A DNA stretch of 64,000 nucleotides, taken from positions 55,708 to 119,707 of the forward strand of contig CALCYT010000033.1 in NCBI GenBank assembly GCA_937906455.1. Direction: 5' to 3'. This document shows positions 8,612 to 16,824 of the stretch, one piece after another. Position numbers and translations under genes: made by a program. The DNA is from an uncultured Bacteroidales bacterium (GTDB taxonomy: Bacteria > Bacteroidota > Bacteroidia > Bacteroidales > F082). The notes beneath the pieces were generated by a model, which did no database searches, was not told the DNA's origin, and saw nothing but the letters and a program-made list of their open reading frames with translations. The number at the start of each line of letters is the position of its first letter. Position 1 is the first letter of the stretch.

Positions 8612-9358
8612 ATGATTTATTTCGTTACAGACTTCCATCTCGGAGTTCCAACTTTGGAAGACAGCCTGAGGCGAGAGAAAATGCTTCTCGAGTTTCTCGA
8701 CTCCATCAAAGGATCGTGCGAAGAGCTTTTTCTGATGGGCGATTTGTTCGACTTCTGGTACGAATACAAGACCGTTGTGCCACGCGGACATGTGCGTCTC
8801 CTGGGGAAATTGGCGGATTTCATCGACAGCGGCATCCCGGTACATCTCTTCGCCGGCAACCATGACCTGTGGACGTTCTCATATCTTCAGGAAGAAATTG
8901 GTATTCAAGTACATAGAGAGCCTGAGGTGATGATTCTCAAAGGCAAGAAATTCTTCCTTGTGCATGGCGACGGGCGAGGCGAAGGCGACAAGGGTTACAA
9001 ATTCCTGAAAAGGGTGTTTGAAGGCAAGTTCAACCAATGGCTTTTCAGACATATACACCCCGACTTCGGCATCAGAGTGGCATTGAAATGGTCTCATAAT
9101 CATAGAGTTAAGAAACTTAAGAAGGAAGCGGAAGGCGATTTTTACAAAGATGTGGAGAATACTCGCTTGTACAAATACGCATTAGCCGAGGCGCGGAAAG
9201 ACCCGACAATTGACTTTTTTGTGTTCGGGCACCAGCACAAACCCATGCAATACAAGACAGGCGAGCGCGCGCTGACAACGGTGGTCGGCAACTGGATCTG
9301 GGACTACACTTACGCGGAGTTTGACGGAGAAACAATGTCCCTCCGTCATTTCGACTGA
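8612..9358 (+). CDS. lpxH: UDP-2,3-diacylglucosamine diphosphatase
   Basis: Hydrolyses UDP-2,3-diacylglucosamine to lipid X in lipid A synthesis, on the inner-membrane surface. 248 residues with the full metallophosphoesterase set: DFHLG (residues 7-11), GDLFDFW, GNHD, VHGDGRG and GHQHKP. It starts 15 bases after punA. The last codons, reading RHFD and then TGA, lie in a copy of the dispersed CGTCATTTCGA element, so the C-terminus appears to have been set by that insertion. Confidence 0.92.
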   Translation: MIYFVTDFHLGVPTLEDSLRREKMLLEFLDSIKGSCEELFLMGDLFDFWYEYKTVVPRGHVRLLGKLADFIDSGIPVHLFAGNHDLWTFSYLQEEIGIQVHREPEVMILKGKKFFLVHGDGRGEGDKGYKFLKRVFEGKFNQWLFRHIHPDFGIRVALKWSHNHRVKKLKKEAEGDFYKDVENTRLYKYALAEARKDPTIDFFVFGHQHKPMQYKTGERALTTVVGNWIWDYTYAEFDGETMSLRHFD

Positions 9359-9381
9359 AGCGAAGCGGAATGGAGAAATCT
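9344..9381 (+). repeat. CGTCATTTCGA element, half copy (copy A)
   Basis: Starts CGTCATTTCGACTGAAGCG and ends GGAGAAATCT. It contains the lpxH stop codon. Same family as the copies at 13460, 14346, 15047, 46271, 54904 and 58723. Confidence 0.8.
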
Positions 9382-9445
9382 AATCCAAACGTAATAGTTA
9401 AATTGTTAATGACGTTATAATTGAAAATTTAAAAAAGTTATTAAT

Positions 9446-10807
9446 ATGAATAAAATTCAAAATTACATCAAGGAAAACGAACAGCGTTTTTTGGAAGAGT
9501 TGTTCGGGCTGATTAGAATCCCTTCTATCAGTTCGGAATCGGCGCACAAACCTGACATGGTCAAGGCGGCCGAGTATTGGAGAGACAGCATCTTGAAGGC
9601 CGGGGCAGACAAGGCGGAAGTGATGCCTACTGAAGGCAACCCGATTGTTTACGGTGAGAAAATCATCGACCCGAAGCTCCCGACAGTGTTGGTTTACGGT
9701 CATTATGACGTGATGCCTGTTGACCCCATTGAGCTATGGAACACCGACCCGTTTGAGCCAGTCATCAAAGACGGCAAGATCTGGGCTCGCGGTGCCGACG
9801 ACGACAAAGGGCAGGCTTTCATGCATGCCAAGGCTTTTGAGACGATGATTCAGACCGGCACCCTGCCTTGCAACGTGAAATTCATGCTCGAAGGCGAGGA
9901 AGAGATTGGCTCCGGAAGCCTCTCGAAATGGATTGAGGAGTACAAAGACTTGGTGAAGGCCGATGTCATCTTGGTTTCCGACACCAGCATGATTTCGCAC
10001 GACACGCCGTCTATCACAACAGGACTGCGCGGTTTGGCATATTGGGAGGTTGAAGTCACCGGACCTAACGCCGACCTGCATTCAGGGCTTTTCGGCGGTG
10101 CCGTCGCCAACCCATTGAACACTTTGTGCGAGATGGTGGCCGGCGTGATGGACGAGAACAACCACATCACCATCCCTCATTTCTATGATGACGTGGTAGA
10201 ATCATCCGAGAAAGAGCGCGAGATGCTCAACATGGCACCTTATAACGAGGAAGAGTTCAAGAAATCGTTGGGCGTGAAGGCCTTACGAGGCGAGAAAGGA
10301 TACACCAAGATTGAGAGGGTTGGCATCCGTCCGACCTTCGACTTATGCGGCATCTGGGGCGGTTACACTGGCGAGGGCTCGAAGACGGTGCTCCCATCAA
10401 AGGCTTACGCCAAGATTTCATGCCGCTTGGTGCCGAACCAGGATCATGAGAAGATTGGCAAGCTGTTTAAAGAGTATTTCGAGAGCATCGCCCCTGACTA
10501 TGTGACTGTCAAGGTCACTACATTACATGGTGGCGAAGCATACGGCTGTCCGATAGAGCTTCCGGCATACAAGGCGGCGGAGCAGGCATATTTCGACACC
10601 TACGGCAAGCTCCCCATCCCGATGAGAAGCGGCGGCAGCATCCCGATTATCGCAAGATTCGAGAAAGTGTTGGGAATCAAATCAATCTTGATGGGCTTCG
10701 GACTTGGCGAAGATGCCATCCACTCACCGAATGAGAACTACAGACTCGACCATTTCTTCAAAGGAATCGAGACTATCGTGCAGTTCTATCAGCATTTCGC
10801 GGGTTAG
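9446..10807 (+). CDS. M20 family zinc dipeptidase/carboxypeptidase
   Basis: A 453-residue cytoplasmic metallopeptidase. Zinc-site motifs are in order: GHYDVMP (His and the following Asp), ADDDKGQ with the bridging Asp, EGEEEIGS with the catalytic Glu and Glu ligand, and a late His in the IHSPNENY segment. An internal dimerisation domain lies at about residues 190-350. Members cut dipeptides or N-acylated amino acids; exact substrate cannot be read from sequence. It has no signal peptide. It converges with dsbD, seven bases apart. Confidence 0.88.
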   Translation: MNKIQNYIKENEQRFLEELFGLIRIPSISSESAHKPDMVKAAEYWRDSILKAGADKAEVMPTEGNPIVYGEKIIDPKLPTVLVYGHYDVMPVDPIELWNTDPFEPVIKDGKIWARGADDDKGQAFMHAKAFETMIQTGTLPCNVKFMLEGEEEIGSGSLSKWIEEYKDLVKADVILVSDTSMISHDTPSITTGLRGLAYWEVEVTGPNADLHSGLFGGAVANPLNTLCEMVAGVMDENNHITIPHFYDDVVESSEKEREMLNMAPYNEEEFKKSLGVKALRGEKGYTKIERVGIRPTFDLCGIWGGYTGEGSKTVLPSKAYAKISCRLVPNQDHEKIGKLFKEYFESIAPDYVTVKVTTLHGGEAYGCPIELPAYKAAEQAYFDTYGKLPIPMRSGGSIPIIARFEKVLGIKSILMGFGLGEDAIHSPNENYRLDHFFKGIETIVQFYQHFAG

Positions 10808-10814
10808 CCGTTAG

Positions 10815-12857
10815 CTACTCGTTGATATTCCTCACTGAGACGCCGTTTTTGAAATTGTCGAGACCTTCTTGCAGGAACTTCACGAAGCCGTCTTTGTCGA
10901 GATTATAGGCTCGCGGTTCGTGAAGAAGTTCGCCGTTATGTCCCATGAGGCAATAATAAGGCTGGGCGTTGGTGCCGAATTTTGAGATCTGGAAATCGGC
11001 ATATTTGCGTCCTATGGTCTTTTTCATCTTGCCGTCACCACCAATAACCCATTCATCCTCAGGCAGTTTGGTCTTATCATCGACATAAAGTGCAACGACA
11101 ATGAAATCCTCACGCAGCATCTTCAAGACGCGCGGGTCGCTCCACACGTTGGCCTCCATCTCACGACAGTTGACACATCCGTGACCTGTGAAATCGACAT
11201 AAAGCGGCTTATTTTGTGCCTTCGCGCAAGCCAACGCCTGCTCATAATCGAAATAGCCTTTCAACCCGTGTGGCAGATGGAAGATGTCGGCAAAACGCGG
11301 GTCTTCACAAAGCTCCGCTGTGGGCTTAGCTTTAGATTGCTCAGTCTGAACGGCAGGTACCGCTTTCACATTCTGTTGGATATAATCAATAACTCTGTCA
11401 GCGTTCTCCTGATTGATGCGTTTCAGGTCGAAATCCAGGGTCTGTTGCGGCGGCAGATAGCCGGAGAGAGCCTTCAGAGGAGCGCCCCACATTCCCGGAA
11501 TCATATAAACAACAAAGGTGAACACTATGATACTCAACGTCAGACGTCCCACGCCGACATGTTCAACAGGGTCATCGTTTTTAAACCTGATTTTTCCAAG
11601 GAGATAGAATCCGAGCATGGCGAAGCACACGATCCAGATACCGAGATACACCTCACGGTCGAGCAGATGCCAGTGATAGGTCTGGTCGGCGACGCTCAAG
11701 AACTTAAAGCCGAGTGCCACCTCGATAAAGCCAAGAACCACCTTGACAGTGTTGAGCCATCCGCCGCTCTTGGGCAGGTTTTTCAGCATCGACGGGAACA
11801 ACGCGAACAGCGCAAACGGCAGGGCGAAGGTGCAGGCGTAGCAGAACATGGTGAGAATCGGGGTCCAGAACTCACCGGATGTTGATTTAATCAACACAGT
11901 GCCTACAATCGGGCCGGTGCAGGCAAACGACACGAGTACCAACGTCAAAGCCATGAAGAACACGCCGACAAGACCTTTCTTGTCTGAGTTAGCGTCAGAT
12001 TTATTGACTATGCTGCTTGGCAAAACGATTTCGAATGCTCCGAAGAAAGAGGCGGCGAACACCATAAATACGATAAAGAATATGATATTAGGCAGCCAAT
12101 GCGTTGATAACCAGTTGAATATGTCGCCGGTAACACTGTCGCCTCCGAAAAGCCATGTCACCATGATGATGATAGCTATCGGCAAGGTGTATAGCAACAC
12201 TATGAAAACGAAATACATGATAGCGTTGAAACGTCCCACCGCTTTGTTTTCACTTCCATGCAGGAAGAACGACACTGTCATAGGGATCATCGGGAAGACA
12301 CACGGGGTAAGCAAGGCCGCCATTCCCCACAAAATAGCCTGCAGAATCATCGAAAGGAGACTATCGCCTTCTTTGGCGTCGGCGTTTGAGATTGCCCCGC
12401 TATCAAGCGAGATTTCAAACTCCACCTGTGTCGGAGGCAAGCACATGCCGTCGTTACACACCATGTATTCAAGCTCGCCTTTCACCGTAACGGATTCTTT
12501 TCCAACGACTTTCACCCTTTGGGTAAAGACGGCTTCCTTCTCGAAATAATTCAAATCAATGCCAAAAGCGTTATCGTAATGCACAATAGCTTCGCCTTCC
12601 ATCACCTCACCGATGCGTTCATAATTGGAGGCATCCTCAAACATAAACGATGTGGGAATCGGGCCTTCCCCATTGAGTTTTTGAGCGTAAATGTGCCATC
12701 CCGACTCAATGTCTGCCTTGAAAATGACATTGTACTCGTTGTTGCCCAGCGATTCAGTCGAGAAACTCCACTGCACAGGGTCATAAATCTGGGCTGATGA
12801 CGACAATGGTACTATTAATGCGACTATTAATGCGAAAAACAATTTGATTTTTTTCAT
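10815..12857 (-). CDS. dsbD: DsbD-type thiol:disulfide interchange protein
   Basis: Carries electrons from cytoplasmic thioredoxin to periplasmic thiol proteins. 680 residues: signal peptide (to about 22), periplasmic DsbD-alpha-like domain (about 25-150), eight-helix CcdA-like membrane part (about 165-465) with the paired cysteines in LLTPCVFPM and FACTGPIVG, and a C-terminal thioredoxin domain with CVNC at about 561-564. All expected redox cysteines are present. Its promoter lies in the end of tilS. Confidence 0.93.
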   Translation of the reverse strand: MKKIKLFFALIVALIVPLSSSAQIYDPVQWSFSTESLGNNEYNVIFKADIESGWHIYAQKLNGEGPIPTSFMFEDASNYERIGEVMEGEAIVHYDNAFGIDLNYFEKEAVFTQRVKVVGKESVTVKGELEYMVCNDGMCLPPTQVEFEISLDSGAISNADAKEGDSLLSMILQAILWGMAALLTPCVFPMIPMTVSFFLHGSENKAVGRFNAIMYFVFIVLLYTLPIAIIIMVTWLFGGDSVTGDIFNWLSTHWLPNIIFFIVFMVFAASFFGAFEIVLPSSIVNKSDANSDKKGLVGVFFMALTLVLVSFACTGPIVGTVLIKSTSGEFWTPILTMFCYACTFALPFALFALFPSMLKNLPKSGGWLNTVKVVLGFIEVALGFKFLSVADQTYHWHLLDREVYLGIWIVCFAMLGFYLLGKIRFKNDDPVEHVGVGRLTLSIIVFTFVVYMIPGMWGAPLKALSGYLPPQQTLDFDLKRINQENADRVIDYIQQNVKAVPAVQTEQSKAKPTAELCEDPRFADIFHLPHGLKGYFDYEQALACAKAQNKPLYVDFTGHGCVNCREMEANVWSDPRVLKMLREDFIVVALYVDDKTKLPEDEWVIGGDGKMKKTIGRKYADFQISKFGTNAQPYYCLMGHNGELLHEPRAYNLDKDGFVKFLQEGLDNFKNGVSVRNINE

Positions 12858-12912
12858 AGCTAATTGATTATCAATATTTTAATTATTTTACTCGTATATC
12901 AAATACAACCTA

Positions 12913-12944
12913 CAAAGATATTAAATTTATTTTTAATTTCCAAA
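12913..12944 (-). promoter_or_regulatory. dsbD promoter (TTTG-N20-TATCTTTG)
   Basis: On the minus strand TTTG at 12941-12944 is followed after 20 bases by TATCTTTG at 12913-12920, an excellent match to the Bacteroidota housekeeping promoter. It overlaps the last codons of tilS, so dsbD has its own start site about 50 bases upstream of the ATG. Confidence 0.75.
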
Positions 12945-14324
12945 TTTTATTTCATAAATAGTTTTTGTCTCAGCTGTGATTTTGAATCTGTCGTCGATAC
13001 GATGTCCGACAATCCAGACGATTTTGTCTTCAGAATCAGTGATAATCTGAGTGTTACGCTTCTGAAAAGTTGTAAAACCATTGTCATTGAAGAAATCGGA
13101 GACAAGTTTTGTGCCGTGCATCCCAAGCGGATGAAAGCGGTCGCCATGCCGCCAATGACGCACCCGCAACGGGAACTTCAGCTTGTCGAAATCGAGTTGT
13201 GCAACATCAGGATTCGACATTTCGAGCTTGAAATCTGAAGTTTTTTCAAATTTTGAATATGAAAGATCAGGTCGCAACAGGTTGTCAGTCAGTTCTTGGG
13301 GAAAGATTTCAACAGTATCTTTTTCTATAACCAATTGATAATCATTGGAATAAAACTCTTTTCCGGGTTCTCCGTCAAGAGATGCCATTATAGATTCGCA
13401 TTGGGCAAACGAAAAGCCGAAGTCTCTTACCCACTCAAAAAGAAGTTGTTTCCCATCACCGTCATTCCGAGTGTAGCGAAGCGGAATCGAGGAATCTCCT
13501 TCAAACGAAAATATTTCTTTTTGCTTGAGATTTCTCCACTCCACACTACTTTCAGTCGAGTTTCGGTCGAAATGACGTTTATTGATTGTATGCAATACGC
13601 CGCTCACTGTTTCAATTTGCGACATTTTTTCTTTCAGAAGTGCTCTATATAATTGATTTTCAGATGCCAAATGACTGATTGATTCGAGTATTTTCTCACG
13701 TGCCTCCGGCTTGATGTTGTCGAAAACGGGCATCAGTTCATGACGGATTTTATTTCTCAGATAAACTGTTTCATTATTTGTGCTGTCATCGCGCCATTTT
13801 ATTCCGTTTTCTATAGCGAAAGCCTTGATTTCTTCTCTCGTCGCCCATAGTAATGGCCTGATATACAATCCGTTACGAGGCCGCATCGACTTCAGCCCTT
13901 TGATGCCGGAGCCTCGCATAAGGTTGATGAAAAATGTCTCAATTTGGTCGTCGGCGTGGTGTGCGAGAGCTAATTTGCATCCTCCGGCATTGATTAAATC
14001 GTTGAACCAGGCGTAGCGTAGCTCGCGGGCGGCCATCTCAACGGAGACCTTTTGTGTTGCGACGTATTCCAAAGTGTCGAACTGGCGGACATAAAGCTTC
14101 ACTCCCACCCTATTTGCATAATTCCGGACAAACTGCTCATCCTCATCGGATTCCTTGCCGCGTAGATGGAAGTTACAGTGTGCAAAGGTGATGTCATAGC
14201 CGCACCGCCTCAACAATTCCGCAAGCACCATCGAGTCAACGCCGCCGCTCAAGGCAACGAGGATTTTGTCACCTTTATTAATAAGGTGATTGTCAACAAT
14301 ATATTTGCGGAATTGCTCTAACAT
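12933..14324 (-). CDS. tilS: tRNA(Ile)-lysidine synthase with an in-frame palindromic insertion
   Basis: Converts the wobble C of tRNA-Ile(CAU) to lysidine, using ATP. 463 residues. The PP-loop SGGVDSM is at 26-32, followed by FHLRGKESDEDEQF and HHADDQIETFF, the usual catalytic-domain landmarks; the C-terminal substrate-binding domain includes RHWRHGDRFHPLGM and FFNDNGF. Residues 250-288 (starting RHFDRN, ending YTRND) are encoded by a complete copy of the dispersed CGTCATTTCGA element, adding 39 residues in the linker between the two domains with no stop or frame shift. The gene is essential in most bacteria, so the protein presumably works. Confidence 0.93.
   Translation of the reverse strand: MLEQFRKYIVDNHLINKGDKILVALSGGVDSMVLAELLRRCGYDITFAHCNFHLRGKESDEDEQFVRNYANRVGVKLYVRQFDTLEYVATQKVSVEMAARELRYAWFNDLINAGGCKLALAHHADDQIETFFINLMRGSGIKGLKSMRPRNGLYIRPLLWATREEIKAFAIENGIKWRDDSTNNETVYLRNKIRHELMPVFDNIKPEAREKILESISHLASENQLYRALLKEKMSQIETVSGVLHTINKRHFDRNSTESSVEWRNLKQKEIFSFEGDSSIPLRYTRNDGDGKQLLFEWVRDFGFSFAQCESIMASLDGEPGKEFYSNDYQLVIEKDTVEIFPQELTDNLLRPDLSYSKFEKTSDFKLEMSNPDVAQLDFDKLKFPLRVRHWRHGDRFHPLGMHGTKLVSDFFNDNGFTTFQKRNTQIITDSEDKIVWIVGHRIDDRFKITAETKTIYEIKFGN
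13460..13577 (-). repeat. CGTCATTTCGA element, full copy inside tilS (copy B)
   Basis: Read on the minus strand it begins CGTCATTTCGACCG, has GGAGTGGAGAAATCTC in the middle, and ends with the mirrored half finishing ACTCGGAATGACG. 118 bp, both terminal halves present. It is translated as 39 residues of TilS. Confidence 0.85.
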
Positions 14325-14345
14325 AGTTTCTTTTAATATTTAGCA

Positions 14346-14408
14346 GGAGATTTCTCCACTCGCTGTTGGACGCATGCGATACGTCCATACAGTTCGGTCG
14401 AAATGACG
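14346..14408 (-). repeat. CGTCATTTCGA element, half copy with internal hairpin (copy C)
   Basis: On the minus strand: CGTCATTTCGACCGAACTG, then a roughly 22-base segment with its own inverted repeat TGGACG/CGTCCA, then GAGTGGAGAAATCTCC. It lies just upstream of the tilS start. Confidence 0.75.
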
Positions 14409-14415
14409 GTAATCA

Positions 14416-15033
14416 TTAAAAATATAAATAAACCAACAAAAATCCTATTCCAAGCCCCACAACGGTGCAAACAGCGTACCACATAAGTTTTTTCAACGGC
14501 GAGGCGTCAGGCTCGAGCGACTGCTCAATCTTTTTCTTCGGGATAATATCGCCTACAAAAATCTCGTCTTTCTGAGCGTTTTCAACGCCAATCATCTCGT
14601 CCGGCTCCGCAAAAACAAGTCCGTGGTTCTTGATTTGATGCGCCTTGCCTCTGAAATAATACTCCACGCAATAGTTGTTTTCCAAAAGTATTATCACGCC
14701 TGTACTGTCTTCATCGGTGCTTTTCGCCACAATCTTGGCACGACGGCCATAGTTTTGTTTCAACAAAATCTCATTGTCGTCAACTGTTAGATATGCCACC
14801 ACGTTTTCAGTAGCCGAATTGTCGCTCAAAGCGGAAGTGAGATATATCACCAAAAGACTTACCGCCAAGGTGCTTAAATCGTCATGCAAGCCGATAATCA
14901 CTTGATTGTCAGGGATTTCATAAAACCAAAAATTCACTTCCGGGTTAAAGGAATGAGGATACAGCTTTATCCATTCCTTCACCAATCCGATGACTTCGTC
15001 CTTTTGCAGGCCTTTAACTTTGATGTAGTCCAT
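14416..15033 (-). CDS. Unknown tail-anchored protein
   Basis: A 205-residue protein that I do not recognise. There is no signal peptide; the body (residues 1-175) is soluble, mixed alpha/beta, and the last 23 residues form one hydrophobic helix (WYAVCTVVGLGIGFLLVYLY), so it is probably anchored by its C-terminus with the body in the cytoplasm. It lies between two palindromic elements, downstream of the flavin reductase and upstream of tilS. No motif suggests a reaction. Confidence 0.65.
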   Translation of the reverse strand: MDYIKVKGLQKDEVIGLVKEWIKLYPHSFNPEVNFWFYEIPDNQVIIGLHDDLSTLAVSLLVIYLTSALSDNSATENVVAYLTVDDNEILLKQNYGRRAKIVAKSTDEDSTGVIILLENNYCVEYYFRGKAHQIKNHGLVFAEPDEMIGVENAQKDEIFVGDIIPKKKIEQSLEPDASPLKKLMWYAVCTVVGLGIGFLLVYLYF

Positions 15034-15046
15034 AATGATAGTTTAT

Positions 15047-15134
15047 CGTCATTTCGACCGACCGCAGGGAGTGGAGAAATCTCAAATATAAAAAGGATAT
15101 TTCTCGACTTCACTTCGTTTCGCTCGAAATGACG
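15047..15134. repeat. CGTCATTTCGA element, full copy (copy D)
   Basis: Left half CGTCATTTCGACCGACCGCA through GGAGAAATCTC, a short AT-rich loop, then the mirrored right half TTTCTCGACTTCACTTCG ending CGAAATGACG. 88 bp. It fills the gap between the flavin reductase end and the tail-anchored gene start. Confidence 0.85.
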
Positions 15135-15143
15135 GGTTACACA

Positions 15144-15725
15144 TTATTTTTTTCTTTTATGTTGTATCTTCTCTACTGAGAAGCCGAATTTTCCTATTTT
15201 TTCACCTAAAGTGTAGTATTTTCCATGCGAGTATGTTATCAAGTCAGCTTGATTCAGCTGGAAAAGTCCTGTACTCGGGTCGAAATATTTCTCATCTCCG
15301 TGAACGGCGACTATCTCGGCCACAAACATGTCATGTGAGCCTAACTTCTTGACTTCCACCACCTTACATTCAATATTAACAGGCGACTCAGCTATCAAAG
15401 GGGCTTGCACGACATCAGCCTTCGCCGGTGTAAGGTGCATCTCCTTGAATTTGTTATGGTCTCTTCCTGAGCGCACTCCGCACCAGTCGGTGGCTTTTGC
15501 CAAGGCATCTGTGGTGAGATTGATCACAAATTCCTTTGTTCTCGAGATGATTGCATGTGAATGACGTTCCTCCCTCACCGAGATATAACACATCGGAGGG
15601 TCAGAGCATAAAATGCCGGTCCACGCCACCGTGATGATATTGTAGTTCTCGAGGCTGTCACCGCACGACACCATCACCACCGGTAATGGGTACAGCATTG
15701 TTCCGGGTTTAAAACTTCTTTTCAT
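15144..15725 (-). CDS. Flavin reductase-like FMN-binding protein
   Basis: A 193-residue protein of the flavin reductase/flavoredoxin split-barrel family, cytoplasmic. Conserved family segments are visible: VVMVSCGDS, the ITVAWTGILCSDPPMCYISV strand pair that binds FMN phosphate, HSHAIISRTKEFVINL and a late HGDEKYFD. Such proteins pass electrons from NAD(P)H or ferredoxin to flavin or small acceptors. It lies downstream of korAB but is separated by a terminator and has its own -7 box, which ends only four bases before the ATG. Confidence 0.82.
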   Translation of the reverse strand: MKRSFKPGTMLYPLPVVMVSCGDSLENYNIITVAWTGILCSDPPMCYISVREERHSHAIISRTKEFVINLTTDALAKATDWCGVRSGRDHNKFKEMHLTPAKADVVQAPLIAESPVNIECKVVEVKKLGSHDMFVAEIVAVHGDEKYFDPSTGLFQLNQADLITYSHGKYYTLGEKIGKFGFSVEKIQHKRKK

Positions 15726-15729
15726 ACCG

Positions 15730-15737
15730 CAAAGATA
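15730..15737 (-). promoter_or_regulatory. -7 box of the flavin reductase, adjacent to the ATG
   Basis: Minus strand TATCTTTG, then CGGT, then ATG. If used, transcription would start at or very near the A of the start codon, giving a leaderless mRNA. Confidence 0.5.
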
Positions 15738-15740
15738 AAA

Positions 15741-15768
15741 AAAATCCCGTCACGTGGGCGGGATTTTT
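15741..15768 (-). terminator. Terminator of korAB
   Basis: Minus strand AAAAATCCCG - CCCACGTGA - CGGGATTTTTTTT: a nine-base-pair stem followed by a T run, 18 bases downstream of the korB stop. Confidence 0.75.
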
Positions 15769-15785
15769 CAAATAATTATTGATTA

Positions 15786-16817
15786 TTAAATCGTCCATGT
15801 CGAACCGCTGTTGAGCAGGTCGTCCATGTTCTTGATCTTCGAGTTAGCCTTTTCGTTCTCGATGACTTCCATCAGGCTGTCGTTGAATGTCGGGGCTTTC
15901 ACGTCACGGATGACGCCGATGGCAACCGGGAATTGAGGCGGCGCCATATGTGCCAGCATCATGTGGATACCTGTATCTTCTATAGTCTTGTCGTGTACGA
16001 GGATATCTTTTTCAGTGATGCCGTTCTGTCCGATGGTGACGACTTCGAGGTGGTTGCCGTTGAGACGGATACCTTTGTCGCGGTTCTTACCGAAGATGAG
16101 GGGTTTGCCGTGTTCGCACTTCACCTGCATGTCGTCGCGAACGTCCCTGCCTGTGATGTTTTCGTGAACGCCGTTGGAGAAGATCATACAGTTCTGCAGC
16201 ACCTCGGTAACGGCGATGCCGTCGTGGTGATACGACTCCATAAATATCTCTGTCAACTCTTTCGGGTTGACATCAACGCCACGGGCGAAGAACGTAGCTT
16301 TTGCGCCGATGGCGAGTTCACCTGGGTTGAACGGGTCCTCGTATGTACCTTGAGGAGAAGTCTTCGTCTTAGTACCACGGAAAGTACAAGGCGAAAACTG
16401 ACCCTTTGTCATACCATAGATACGGTTATTGAACAGCACGAGGTTGATGTCGATGTTACGACGGCAGGCATGGATGAAGTGGTTACCACCGATAGCGGTA
16501 CAGTCACCATCACCTGTAATCATCCACACGCTGAGGTTCGGATTTGCCAATTTGACGCCTGTTGCGGCGGCGGCGGCACGACCGTGAATGCTATGGAACC
16601 CGTATGTGTTCATGTAATATGGGAAACGCGATGAGCATCCGATGCCGGACACCACCACGATATCTTCCTTCTTCTTGCCAAGTTTAGGAAACACGTCCTG
16701 CATGGCCTTCAGGATGGCGTGGTCACCGCAGCCAGGGCACCATTTCACCACCTGGTCGCTTGCAAAATCATCTTTTGTCAGCATAACTTCCTGATTGTCT
16801 ATTTTCTGATTTTCCAT
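15786..16817 (-). CDS. korB: 2-oxoacid:ferredoxin oxidoreductase, beta subunit
   Basis: Thiamine-diphosphate subunit that, with KorA, oxidises a 2-oxoacid (most likely 2-oxoglutarate) with CoA and reduces ferredoxin. 343 residues: the Cys motif WCPGCGDHAILKAMQ near residue 27, the TPP motif GDGDCTAIGGNHF followed by NNRIYGMTKGQFSPC. It starts eight bases after korA ends. A divergently transcribed ferredoxin upstream of korA is the likely electron acceptor. The 2-oxoglutarate preference is by family resemblance and not proven by sequence. Confidence 0.92.
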   Translation of the reverse strand: MENQKIDNQEVMLTKDDFASDQVVKWCPGCGDHAILKAMQDVFPKLGKKKEDIVVVSGIGCSSRFPYYMNTYGFHSIHGRAAAAATGVKLANPNLSVWMITGDGDCTAIGGNHFIHACRRNIDINLVLFNNRIYGMTKGQFSPCTFRGTKTKTSPQGTYEDPFNPGELAIGAKATFFARGVDVNPKELTEIFMESYHHDGIAVTEVLQNCMIFSNGVHENITGRDVRDDMQVKCEHGKPLIFGKNRDKGIRLNGNHLEVVTIGQNGITEKDILVHDKTIEDTGIHMMLAHMAPPQFPVAIGVIRDVKAPTFNDSLMEVIENEKANSKIKNMDDLLNSGSTWTI

Positions 16818-16824
16818 AGTAGCG

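Noticed and set aside
13460..13577. Frameshift or pseudogene in tilS
   Set aside because: The inserted element keeps the frame and both TilS domains are complete on either side, so the gene is called functional.
15933..16634. Plus-strand frame of 233 codons opposite korB
   Set aside because: Shadow of the korB coding frame; composition is rich in His/Val/Asp with no recognisable fold.
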